Shown here: one piece after another, positions 21,613 through 31,287 of the stretch | Numbering within the stretch: the first letter of the stretch is position 1 | Layout of the letters: the number at the start of each line of letters is the position of its first letter | Assembly (NCBI RefSeq): GCF_033807715.1 | Contig: NC_084592.1 | Location: 27,523,919 to 27,587,918, forward strand | Length of the DNA: 64,000 nucleotides | Direction: 5' to 3' | Origin: Cololabis saira | Taxonomy: Eukaryota; Chordata; Actinopteri; Beloniformes; Belonidae | Program-made: the position numbers and the translations under genes | Notes under the pieces: model-generated | The model's input: the letters and a program-made list of their open reading frames with translations, nothing else | The model's database searches: none | Told to the model about the DNA's origin: nothing

Positions 21613-23473
21613 ATGATGGCAACGCCGCCTGCTAAGAAAGCCAAAGTTAGGGCATTCCAGCCCTTTTGGACAGAGGAGTTTGGTTTTGTGTCTCAGAAGG
21701 ACCGTGCCGTGTGTACTTTATGTTTTGAGAATGTTGTGTGCCGAACGTCAAGCGTTAAAAGACATTTTGAGACGAAGCACGAGACCGCCTTCAAAGACCA
21801 AGCAGATAAAGCAGAGTCGATTAAATGTGCCGTGTCCAGGTATGGGAAACAAGCCAGCACCCTCAAAGACTTTGCCACTGCTAAAAATCATGCCACTGAA
21901 GCTAGTTATCGCATTGCTCATTGCATTGCTAAGCATGGAAAACCGTTCACCGATGGAGAATATATTAAGGAGGCTTTCCTCAGTTGCTCAGATGTGCTTT
22001 TTGGAAACTTGCCAAACAAAGAAACAATCAAGTCAAGAATCAAGGACATTCCTACGTCAGCTAGAAGTGTTCAGCGACGTGTCGATGAAATGGCACACAA
22101 TACCAGAGATCAGCAAACAGCGGGGTTAAAAGATGCTACGGTGTTTAGCATTGCACTTGATGAGAGCGTGGACGTAAACGACATCCCGCGTTTGGCAGTC
22201 ATGGCAAGGTACTGTGATTCATCTGTAAGAGAGGAACTCTGCTGCTTAAAGCCAATGTCTGACACAACAAAAGGCGAAGACATCGCTAAGGCGTCAATTG
22301 AATATTTTGAGGAACGGGGAATTGACATGAGGAAAGTGTTTGCGGTGACTACAGATGGCGCCCCCGCTATGGTTGGGAGACAAAAGGGAGCGGTAAAATT
22401 GATTGAAGAAAAATTCGGCCACCCCATCATGAAACTCCACTGTATAATACACCAAGAAAATTTGTGTGCAAAAATGTCAAATTCAGATCTTGGTGAAGTT
22501 ATGGCTACGGTGGCAAAGGTTGTTAACTTCATAGTTAAACGATCTGCTCTGACACACCGACAGTTTCAGTCCCTCCTCGAAGAGATGGACAGTGCGTGCA
22601 AAGATCTCCCTCTCCACTCAGCGGTCAGATGGCTGAGCAGCGGTAAAGTTTTGGAGCGATTTGTCAGCTGCTTGGATGCTATCAAGGTCTTTCTGGCCGA
22701 AAAAGGCCAAAACTATCCAGAACTGGAGGACAAGAGGTGGATTGTGAAACTTATGTTTCTCACGGACATTACGGGACACCTCAGTGAACTCAACCTCAAA
22801 CTGCAAGGTGCAGGACAAACTGTTCTGGACATGTTTGACACATGGGCGGCTTTTGTCGGTAAGCTGGCGGTATTCTCAAAGGATATTGCTACCTCCACTT
22901 TCCGTTACTTCTGACACTTGAGAGAGCTGTCCTCCGAGCGCAACATCAGCACCGCTCTAATCGCCGCATACATGCGTGAGCTTGAGTCGGAGTTCACAAC
23001 GCGATTTGGGGATTTTAAGAGGCACGGACCAATGTTTTCCTTCTTGATCAAGCCCGACAGCTTTGATGAACATGATTTGGATGTATCTCTGATGGACTGG
23101 ATGGATATACAGGACATGGAAATGCAGCTGATCGAGCTGAAGAGCTCAACACTGTGGGTGCAGAAGTTTGCGGAACTCCGAAAACAGCTGGAAACCACAG
23201 CAGTGCAAGATCACGGAGCCTGCATCTTCACCTGCTGGACATCTGTACCAGAGAAGTTCGGTTGTCTATGGAACGTTGCAATGGCTCTGTTGTCAGTCTT
23301 TGGTTCAACATACCTCTGTGAGCAGATATTCTCACACATGAAAACTGCTCAGCCCCTCCCACAGTCGTTTAACGACGGACCACTCAGAGGCTTGTTTGCA
23401 GCTTAAAGTGACGAACTACAAGCCCCAGATAATGGAGCTCAGCCAAGCAAAGCAGGGCCAAGGATCACACTAA
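21613..23473 (+). pseudogene. hAT transposase, ZBED5/GTF2IRD2-like, with one stop and one frameshift
   Basis: The likely start is the Met pair at 21613/21616 (MMATPPAKKAK) rather than the upstream Met at 21532. An N-terminal BED-like zinc finger is visible (CTLCFENVVC then HFETKH, near residues 40-60). It is followed by the RNase-H-like core: an LDES acidic motif near 22156, TTDGAPAMVG near 22350 with the second Asp, and LHCIIHQENLCAK near 22435, the family's C-x-x-H helix. After the in-frame TGA at 22912-22914 the same frame continues with HLRELSSE and reaches the hATC dimerisation region (ALLSVFGSTYLCEQIFSHMK near 23285-23345). A one-base indel around 23350-23370 shifts the tail; in the neighbouring frame EACLQLKVTNYKPQIMEL runs to a stop at 23471. 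The family length is about 600 residues, so the copy is nearly full length. It would normally bind the element's TIRs and excise and insert it. Confidence 0.93.
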
Positions 23474-24017
23474 CTGATAGGCACCTATTTATGTGTAGTA
23501 GCCTCAGCCTACACTTGGTTTTAGTCTGAATATGTGGCTGTTTGCCCACATAGTTAAAATGTTGATGTTGATGTTTTCTTATGTTATAATGCATGCATGC
23601 GTTTTTTGATGCACTGTAGTCTCTGTTTTTGATATTTCCTCCCAGTGTAAGATGTTTAAAGAAGGTTAGGCTACTGAAAGCAGTGTTCTGAAATAATTTT
23701 GTACTGGCTTTATCCCAAGCCCTTGTTGTGAATAACAGGAAAATATCTGTTTGTTGTTGCCTCAGCGTACACTTGGTTTTAGTCTGAATATGTGGCTGTT
23801 TACAGATTTTTTGATGCTCTGTAGTCTTTGTTTTGTTACTCTCTCAATATTGTTTAAATTAGTTACTGAAAGCAGTGTTTTGAAATGGGATCCATTCATA
23901 ATATGTAAGCCCCTATTGTGAATTACAGAAAAAAATATTTAAAATATGCTTGCATGTGGCCTGTATAGAATAAAATTCCAGGTGTGTTGGAAATGTTTTT
24001 GTATTTTGTGTCATACC
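23474..24017. other. 3' non-coding part of the hAT
   Basis: Between the transposase stop and the nested TTAA MITE. Two diverged tandem copies of about 250 bp are visible: AGCCTACACTTGGTTTTAGT with GAATATGTGGCTGTTT at 23508 recurs at about 23766. AATAAAAT near 23969 could serve as a polyadenylation signal. Confidence 0.6.
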
Positions 24018-24553
24018 TTAAAGCAGCACAACGGAACTTTCAGCTTTTGTTGAGTTTGGCGGCATCTTTTGGACAAAAGCAGTAGTGCTTTATCAGAAAG
24101 AACACTACGTTTCCCATGAGCACCAGCGCGTACTGCCGGAAAGATCCTGTCCCGTCGCGTGCATTTGTTTTGATAGCGAATGAAGACGGGACGGACTTTT
24201 CTGTTTCACCAAGTGAAGAGACGGAATGCAAAAAAAAGATGTTAATCTGCTGCAAAGGAACTGGAATTTACCGGGATACCTTAAACAAGGAAGCCAGGGA
24301 CTCGACTGCGAATCGGGAAAGGGGGGGGAAAGTGACATATGCCCTAAAGCAGTCAAAGCCGTAAAGATTTGTAGTTTTTTAGTGTGGCAGGGTTCCTACC
24401 ATGCTCCTCAAAGTTACATAGTGCCAGTGAAGGCGATACAGACCCCTCAGACCATGACAGAGGTGTCATTAAACCTGTTGGAAGTTGATGTACCATCACA
24501 ATGACTCTGGAAATATGATATTAAGGTGGAAAAGTTACGTAGTGTCGCTTTAA
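24018..24553. mobile_element. TTAA-bounded MITE, internally deleted copy of 9162-10475
   Basis: Begins TTAAAGCAGCACAACGGAAC and ends GTTACGTAGTGTCGCTTTAA. The right end is better preserved here than at 10475. The deletion junction lies near 24300, where GAAGCCAGGGA runs straight into CTCGACTGCGAATCGGG. Confidence 0.85.
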
Positions 24554-24656
24554 TGTAACTTTGTTTTAGCCTACTGTTGATTATGGCACATTCATTGACA
24601 AGAAAATTTCACACTGGCACTCCATGCCAAAAAGGTTGCCGACCCCTGATTTAAAC

Positions 24657-24860
24657 AATTCTGAATTTAACTTAAACAATGTTAATTTTAGTACTCACTT
24701 TACACTTTTAGTACTTACTCTTCTTTATTCTGCCACTGTACTGTGACCTTTTTTCCCCCTATCCACTTTTCATATATTTATTGTGTAAAGCACCTGGAAT
24801 TGCCTTGGTGCTAAAATGTGCTATATAAATAAACTTGCCTTCCCTTGCCTTGCCTAGTTT
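24657..24860 (+). mobile_element. L2 LINE 3' end, continuing 19779-19991
   Basis: The 3' untranslated end of the LINE resumes directly after the hAT TSD. It ends with TGTAAAGCACCTGGAATTGC, GTGCTATATAAATAAACTTG and short CCTTG repeats, the standard L2-style 3' hairpin and tandem tail. Confidence 0.8.
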
Positions 24861-25181
24861 AGAGACACACAAGGCCTGCACAAGGGGTAAATTTATGTGT
24901 TTTACATTTGGTTAATTTGAATGAAGCAATACATTTATGTATTTAGGGAAAAGACTTCTGATAACAGCCAATGGCTAGCCATTATCACTTCCTCATCAGT
25001 CATTATCATACTACCGAGCTTACCCGAACAATTGTCAACTTGTACTCCCCCCGCATTGGCTAAATGCACCAGTCATTGCTGCTTTCGCCACCGAAACCAA
25101 AATTTGAAACAAGATTTTCAGCTGTGTTGGGCCACAGTCCTATGTGAACATGGGAAGCCTTACTTTCAACTTTAAGGCCCA

Positions 25182-26440
25182 GGGGCCTCATTTAAAATGG
25201 ACTGCGTAGGATTCATACTAAAAGTGCACGTACGCTCCAAAGCCGAAAATGCCGGGCGCAAAAAAAAATCCGGATCAATAAAACCATGTGCACGCAGATT
25301 TGCACGCAACGTTCCTTTATGAATCACAGTCCAGCTGGAAGGCTGCGTAGCTGAATCCCCGCCCTGTACACGCCCATAAATGCATATGGATGAGCCTACT
25401 GAGCATGCGCAGTGGCTTCCTACAGCCTGTTTGTGCGTCAGAATGAATTAGAAGTAGCAGCCACCGTGACACTGACTTTCACGGAGACAGAGATGTTGTA
25501 GATGATGTGGAGGACAGGAAAACCACATTATTTGGTGGTCACAGTAAAAGTTAGAATAAGTATATAAATAGTATACAATAAAATAAAGCGAGTGAGTGGC
25601 AGCACGCCGTTGCTGCGCTAAACGCCGTGAGTTCCCCGGCGCAACAGGGGGACACACACACACGTCCCCCCGTCTTTTCAAAATCATGTTTTTTTTCCCC
25701 TTACTTTTTACAGTTTAAAAACTAACGGTAGGCTCAACCTTAAATTGCAAATTATCAAGACACTGTATGAAAGCGATACGAGAACGGCCCCGCAGCCCCG
25801 CTCCCCCTCCTCCCCCCTCCCCTCAGAGCTGCTCAGAGCTGGTTTATGGTTCTGCGTCACCGACGCAGAGCCTACGGCGTAGCTGCGCGTCACCGCGTAC
25901 CTTACGCCGTAGGGTCTGCGTCGTTTTAACGCGGGACCCTAATTTAGGATCCATATATAAGCAGCACCTAAAGGTTTCACGCGCGCGCAAAACTCATATA
26001 TATGAAAAAAAAATCTGAGTCCCTTTAGGGAAGAAATGAGGGGCTCCGTGGGGCTCCCTAAACGCAGCCCCTCATTTGTTCTGTCCTAAAGCGGTGCAGA
26101 GGAGGCTGCAGCTCCAGTAGCTCCAGAGTCCTGACTGACAGCTTCACACACAGAGGGACACGATCAGCGCTATTTTATTATAAGTCTGACATATGTTGTG
26201 ATATGTTATGACATTATTAAGAGTATGACAGGAATCTGGCTTCATTTCACCACCTCACAGCCTGCGTCGCCAGTTCCCCGTGTCTTAAGTAAATTCTTAC
26301 GGGAGGGTCCGAGTTGCCGTAAAGATAAGCAGATTTTTCGGTTAGTTTTTTCTTTTTAGATCCGAGGATTTGCGTAGAAGGCGGCTTCCGCAACTTTCAG
26401 GCGCTTTTTCTGCGCAAGCAAGCTTTATAGATGAGGCCCC
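25182..26440. mobile_element. Non-autonomous DNA element with GGGGCCTCAT termini, 1259 bp
   Basis: GGGGCCTCATTTAAAATGGA at the left and the complement of TTATAGATGAGGCCCC at the right form TIRs of a type common in teleost genomes. GTGCGTACG-like motifs are repeated near both ends. No transposase was found. It carries a GGCTGATTTATGG MITE at 25839-25948. The TSD is not clear. Confidence 0.7.
25839..25948. mobile_element. GGCTGATTTATGG MITE, diverged copy
   Basis: Left arm GGTTTATGGTTCTGCGTCAC, palindromic GGCGTAG core and right arm TTAACGCGGGACCCTAATTT. Same layout as 18181-18322 but with more mismatches in the outer ends. Confidence 0.75.
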
Positions 26441-26890
26441 AGCTCTGAGGCCTCACTCTGAGACCAGCCTCGATTTCTCACCGCATGGTCTTGGCGTTGA
26501 TTGTGTCTGCATTGTTTGTTTTGCTCATTACTGTGTAACGTGCAGACGGTCTCTCATGCAAACCCAGTCTCACATAAAAACGTACCCTGCCTACGTTGGT
26601 CCAAAGTGCAAAAACGTAGAGGGGTTACCATAATAGCCCTTGAATTGTTACATTGTGTGCGTTTACATGCAGCGATTCAACCTGGTTGCAGATCGGTTGC
26701 AGACATCGTTCCGACTTTTAAACTGCATGTAAACACCTCAACCTGGTCAAGTTGGGACCTATGTGGGACTGATTAACCGGATTCATTAACCAGGTTGGAG
26801 CACCTAGATAAGCCAGTCGCAACCAGGTTGTTAACGCCATGTATACGGGGACTATGTCCCCGTATACAGTCTGCGCATGCTCGAAAATTT

Positions 26891-26950
26891 CCCCCGGGTG
26901 GGGTTTTCCCCCGGGTGGGGTTTTCCCCCGGGTGGGGTTTTCCCCCGGCG
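26891..26950. repeat. 17-bp tandem repeat, 3.5 units
   Basis: The unit CCCCCGGGTGGGGTTTT is repeated three times with a partial fourth, and each CCCCCGGGTGGGG is nearly self-complementary. The array lies exactly where the HARBI1-like reading frame loses similarity, so it marks the deletion junction. Confidence 0.95.
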
Positions 26951-27531
26951 CTGGCTTCCTCTGCAGTGCGAACCACGATAATTTTTTGGAAGACTGACGA
27001 CACCATCCCTTTGCAAAAAATGTACACAAACTTTTTCACAGTGGACTTGTGCACGCCGAACTGGTTTGCCACAACCCTGTACTCGGAACAACTGGCCAGC
27101 TTGTAGAGTACAATCGCAACCCTCATCTGAAGCGGCACCGGTGCCCGAACGGTCACGTCCTCGGGTTTCAGAACGCGTGACATCAATCTACATAACTTGT
27201 CGAAGGTTCTGTGGGTCATTCGAAAGTTCTCTTTCCACTCCTCGTCGCTAAATTCCTTTAGCACCACTCGCTCCCACCAATCTTTGTTCCTGACCCGCAT
27301 CCAGCATGAACGTTGAGACCTCCTTAGAAGCAGGGACGCTCCAGCGTTCATCAACAGGTTCGCGCTCTCTATGGCCCCTTGACGTATTACTCGTCGCCGG
27401 CGTCGTTCTTCTATCATCACTGCAGTCACTGCAGTCAAAAGATCCGTTGTTCTTTTCATCATCAACACTAAAAGGTACATAATGCAGGAAATGCAGGCTG
27501 CTGTAGCCTCGTCGAGGTGCTCGGACGCCAT
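26951..27531 (-). pseudogene. HARBI1-like Harbinger transposase, N-terminal half only
   Basis: The frame is open from 27633, but the likely start is the Met at 27531 (MASEHLDEATAAC). It reads RVRNKDWWERVVLKEFSDEE and WKENFRMTHRTFDKLC, then VPLQMRVAIVLYKLASCSEY and the helix-turn-helix QFGVHKSTVKKF. These are the N-terminal and DNA-binding segments of HARBI1/ALP1-like proteins. Similarity stops at about residue 190, after a T-A-E-E-A block, in the 17-bp repeat array. The DDE nuclease domain, which in the family starts shortly after this point, is absent, and the remaining Gly/Pro-rich frame is translated repeat. The intact protein (about 350-400 residues) cuts and joins DNA together with a Myb/MADF partner. 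Confidence 0.88.
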
Positions 27532-27778
27532 CTTTCTTTCTTGTTGTTGGTAAGCGGAGGTCAACCGGAAGTGGCTCTTTGTTGAAATGGTTACCTTGGG
27601 TACAGCGCCACCTAGCGTCACGGAGTCAGCCATGCTCTGGTTACATTGGATTATTCAATCTGATTCAGTCTGATCTCAGAACAGCATGTATAATCAGACA
27701 AGTGATCCAATCTTCTGCATGTCATTATGTGATAAGATCTGCAACCAGGTTGAATCGCTGCATGTGAATGTACTGACA

Positions 27779-28559
27779 GTTACATTCTTTCGGCCTATTC
27801 GTTTTGCGTCCAAGTCACGTGACTTTCAAGATTCTGGCCGTGACACCAAAAAACATGGCGGATATTTCTCATATTTTAGTGAAAAAAATAACTTAGCGCT
27901 TAGTAACGCGTGTTCTGTGTCAGTTGTCAGCTGTTAGTTGTCTAATGTGACTACAAATATGGCACTGATTAGCATAAAGCTGTATAGCATGAATCTAGGG
28001 AAATGTAGTTCTTAGCAAATATTTTTTTTCACAGAAATGAAGGTTGCTAATACTAAAATAAGAGTGCACATAGTAGTTTAAGGGCATGATACACACATTT
28101 GTGTAAATATATTTTAAATATATAATTGTTAAATGTGTGAAAATTAATTTTACCCCTTAACCATGTCTTTTTAACAATTTACATTTAACAATTATATATT
28201 TAAGTGATCAGGATCTCCGCTCGTGACTCTATGACGTAGAGGGGACGCCCAGGGAATTCCCCAACCTGATCGATCAGGTTGAAAATGTTGCAGTTTCACA
28301 TTATTCTGGCGAGATCTGAAAAAATTTTGCAACAACGAGCCAGCGAGTGATTATGTACATTCACTGAGTGAATATTATGAAAGTAAAATATATATTTCTC
28401 GCTAGAAATGTAATCAAAATGCATTTTTATGAAGAAACTAGCTCAAAATATTTTTTCACTAAAAAATGAGAAATGTCCACCATGTTTTTTGGTGTCACAG
28501 CCAGAGTCTTGAAAGTCACGTGACTTGGAGGCAAAACGAATAGGCAGAAAAAATGTAAC
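27779..28559. mobile_element. Element with ~80-bp inverted ends, 0.78 kb
   Basis: 27779-27858 and 28480-28559 are inverted repeats (GCCTATTCGTTTTGC, CCAAGTCACGTGACTTTCAA, GTGACACCAAAAAACATGG). The interior has a further smaller inverted pair (28113-28137 against 28179-28203, TTAAATATATAATTGTTAAA) and the ~130-bp block shared with 11266-11400. No coding capacity. It sits between the Harbinger remnant and the right outer TIR of the 26561-28653 composite. Confidence 0.8.
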
Positions 28560-28662
28560 AATGTAACAATTCAAGGGCTATTATTGTAACCCCTCTACGT
28601 TTTTGCACTTTGGACCAACGTAGGCAGGGTACATTTTTATGTGAGACTGGGTTGCTCATGCA

Positions 28663-29359
28663 GGCCGACGGTCGTTACATTTGTGTATTATATTGTTACG
28701 GTGGTGAGAGATCACACCAGTTTTCCTTTCCTTCTTACTAACCCACACGGACAAGTTAGTAGCCCGGCCATCAGGCATCCGCTACTTTCAGTCAACATTG
28801 GGGGAAGAAAGCTTCCTCCGCAGTTTTGAAAAGCGGGCGTCCGCTATCTCTCTTTGAGGTGTAACGTGACGTGACAAGCCCCCCAGTCTCGCGCTCAGAA
28901 GGTGTGCCGATTTTTCCCAGTGGTCAGCCGCGGTACTGCAACAAAAAATCCCATGGGGCCCAGAAAGCTTTTTTCCCATAGACCGCAATAGTAAAAGAGA
29001 AGCCTCTAAAACTGTAATCCAGCTGTAATCACCGGCAATTACTAATCTTTGTATTCTATATTTTTAAGTCATGGACTTTATATCCGTCAAAAATGTTTTA
29101 TAACGGCCAGAAAAGTCAAAGAAAAGTATCTTTCTGGGCGTGACGTCACGGCCGTGTCGGTGCCATTGATGTGCCCCAGAGCATCAGGGGAGGTGACTCA
29201 ACTGCGCATGCTCTATGGGCCCGTGTACCAGGAAGTAAACCAGGAAGTCAGAATTTTTTTCGGCACATGCGCTGGCTGAGCAGAATGCATTGAAATGAAT
29301 GGGCGGCCATTTTTGGCACTGTATCCAGTTATATAATACATCCATGGACGTGACACTGT
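28663..29359. other. Unassigned, GC-richer stretch
   Basis: No gene recognised. Motifs such as GGGCGTGACGTCACGG and ACATCCATGG suggest further old repeats, but no partner copy was found in the window. Confidence 0.35.
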
Positions 29360-29389
29360 TCACCATTTTCTTTTTGGTCTACGTAACGT
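29360..29389 (+). repeat. First unit of a ~33-bp tandem array, split by a hAT
   Basis: CACCATTTTCTTTTTGGTCT followed by ACGTAACGT is one unit; three more follow at 30646-30745. The hAT at 29390-30637 inserted between units. Confidence 0.8.
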
Positions 29390-30637
29390 TAGGGCTGGGC
29401 GATATATCGAGGATAGCCGATGTATCTCGGCTTCTACTCTGTGCGATGTACAAAATGACTCTATCGTGCATATTCGAGTATAAATTTTCAGGCATTTTGC
29501 ATTTAGCCGCGGGCGTTAAATGACAGACTTTTCTCGCTCTCTCGTCTCGTCTCTCCTTCTCTGAGACATAAAACAAGCGCACCCTGTTACACATGTCAGT
29601 CACGTGCTGTCGTGTGTGCATTATCATTGGTCCCCGACCAGCTGCTGGTGTCAGCGCTGCTGTCCGGGACCGGCGCTCACTTCCCCGCTTTAACTTTAAC
29701 TTTTTACTTTCCCAAACTCGGCCTGTTTGCGCCGTGAGCTCATCTGCGCGGTTGCTACGCGCGGCGGACTCTTTTCAAAGCTAACCGGCTTAGTAAAGAC
29801 GGGAGGGGATGTTTTCTCCTCGCACGACGCGAACGGCTCTGTGGAGAGCGCGACACGCGCAGCCGATCCTTTAGGCTGATTTATGGTCCCGCGTTACACC
29901 AACGCAGAGCGCACCTACGGCGTAGGTGCGCATCGACGCGTACCCTACGCCGTAGGTTCTGCGTTGATTTAACGCGGAACCATAATTCAGGCTTTTCTCT
30001 TTCAGAACTGAGAAACGTCACCTAGTGTTGCTTAAATGTGGCCACATGAAATCAATCACTATCATTGAAACAAAGTCAAACAAGACTATATGACGTAATA
30101 TTTCTAACAATAAGTGAAAGTGATGCAAAGTAAAGGAGGAGAGGATGAAACATTGCAGTCCCTGCACCTACAATTTAATATAAAAGGTGCTCTAATGGCC
30201 CTCCTGCTCAGAGCAGCTCATCCTGGTAAAACCAGGTAAAACCAGGTGAAACCTGGTCATCCAGGTAAAACCGGGACCAGAAGATGTTCTTAGCAGATGT
30301 TCTTTGACCGGGAATCAGAGAGATGCAACGTGCACTTTCTATTTTGAAATGACACTTTTTATGTTTGTGCCACTCACTGCTTAGTAACTGTTTAATAAAT
30401 ACAGTTTTGGTAAATTTGACTTATTCCCCCTTTTTGCATGAAAGTTTAAAATGAGCATATATTAATGCAGTATGAACGAGAATGTTTTAATGTAGATATA
30501 GAATTATCATTGTGGTGTGATTGTAACATCAAAGTGTTAATTCAAGGCTAAGGCAAAATATCGAGATATATATCGTGTATCGTGACCTGGCCTAAAAATA
30601 TCGAGATATTAATAAAAGGCCATATCGCCCAGCCCTA
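29390..30637. mobile_element. Non-autonomous hAT, 1248 bp, exact 8-bp TSD
   Basis: Ends TAGGGCTGGGCGATATATCG and ATATCGCCCAGCCCTA are inverted repeats. The TSD CGTAACGT is exact at 29382-29389 and 30638-30645. A GGCTGATTTATGG MITE (29873-29993) is nested inside and a short GTAAAACCAG array lies at 30223-30280. A 5'-truncated relative of the same element, sharing the nested MITE at the same internal place, is at 42930-43753. No transposase. Confidence 0.93.
29873..29993. mobile_element. GGCTGATTTATGG MITE inside the hAT
   Basis: Arms AGGCTGATTTATGGTCCCGC and AACGCGGAACCATAATTCAG with the GGCGTAGG centre. The right outer end is mutated. Confidence 0.85.
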
Positions 30638-30645
30638 CGTAACGT

Positions 30646-30745
30646 TGTCCGCCATTTTCCTTTTGGTCTACGTAACGTTGTTGCCATTTTGTTTTTGGTC
30701 CCTGTGACGTCACGTTGTTCGCCATTTTGTTGTAGGTCCACATGG
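30646..30745 (+). repeat. ~33-bp tandem repeat, three units
   Basis: The GCCATTTT..TTTTGGTC..CGT motif repeats at 30654, 30684 and 30721, diverging to the right. It continues the unit at 29360-29389. Confidence 0.8.
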
Positions 30746-30765
30746 TGTGATGCTGTTCTGACACA

Positions 30766-30835
30766 CGCACACACACACACACATACTGACACACACACAC
30801 ACACACACACATATGCGCCGACACCCACACACACA
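30766..30835. repeat. (CA)n microsatellite
   Basis: Interrupted AC repeat; the Val-Cys frames on the other strand are artefacts. Confidence 0.95.
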
Positions 30836-30966
30836 CGTAGATGATGTGAAGTTTGTGTTAACTGTTAGTTAGTTGTTGTTTATGTGTAGTTTAGCCATCA
30901 GAATTGATCCTAAGTGTTGTCTTATTATCTTTTAACATCTGTGTGAATAAATTCTGATTAATTTGA

Positions 30967-31287
30967 ATGAGAAAAGTTGTTTGTTATTATTATTATCATT
31001 ATTATTATTATTATTATTTGTGTTTATTTTATACATATTTGTCATGGCTGCTGGTTGCAAAGGTCTCTGCTCGGACTCCTTCCTTCACTGTTATTTTGTG
31101 ACGCCACCCCTGACAACAGGCTGGCACGTGTGGAAAGACAGCTACTTTGAGACTGATTTTGCTGTTTAGTTATTATTTTCCTGATAAGTCAGGTGGTGTC
31201 CCATTTTGATTCATTCATTTTGATAATTCATTTTGATAAGTAATCTTCTTTATTAATTATTAATAATTATCGAAAGACAATTATTAA
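30967..31287. other. ATT trinucleotide tract and AT-rich DNA
   Basis: Contains a short ATT-repeat tract (30984-31017). No gene seen; the 68-residue frame over it begins with a Leu-rich run translated from the repeat. Confidence 0.5.

Larger units (their letters stand above)
20000..24648 (+). mobile_element. hAT DNA transposon, 4649 bp, complete ends and 8-bp TSD
   Basis: The TIRs are perfect over 16 bp: CAGGGGTCGGCAACCT at 20000-20015 and its complement at 24633-24648. This is the start typical of hAT-Charlie-related elements. The TSD ATTTAAAC is exact on both sides. The element encodes one BED-finger transposase (21613-23473, broken) and carries younger passengers: half of a GGCTGATTTATGG MITE (20261-20317), two MADF fragments (20533-20640, 21115-21180), a piece similar to the hAT at 52760 (20690-20790) and a TTAA MITE (24018-24553). 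It interrupts an L2 LINE. Intact ends and an exact TSD suggest moderate age; the disabled gene means movement would need a transposase supplied elsewhere. Confidence 0.95.
26655..27780 (-). mobile_element. PIF/Harbinger element, internally deleted
   Basis: Inverted repeats at 26662-26696 and 27735-27770 (ACATGCAGCGATTCAACCTG and its complement, extended by GTTGCAGATC) bracket the truncated transposase. A second solo end of the same family is at 2550-2770. The half at 26700-26885 contains a further ACATGCAG and AACCTGGTTG set, suggesting rearrangement. Confidence 0.7.
26561..28653. mobile_element. Composite element with 92-bp inverted ends, 2.1 kb
   Basis: 26561-26652 and 28562-28653 are inverted repeats of each other with few mismatches, starting AACCCAGTCTCACATAAAAA and containing CCTACGTTGGTCCAAAGTGC. 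Both flanks carry CTCATGCA (26553-26560 and 28655-28662). One base (28654) separates the right copy from the TIR, so the TSD is 8 bp with an extra base or 9 bp with one mismatch. Long TIRs with a ~9-bp TSD recall Mutator-like elements, but no MULE transposase is present. Instead the interior holds a Harbinger remnant and a second inverted-repeat element. Confidence 0.75.

Noticed and set aside
26773..26950. C-terminal Gly/Pro-rich tail of the HARBI1-like frame as a protein domain
   Set aside because: It is the translation of the 17-bp array and of rearranged element ends.
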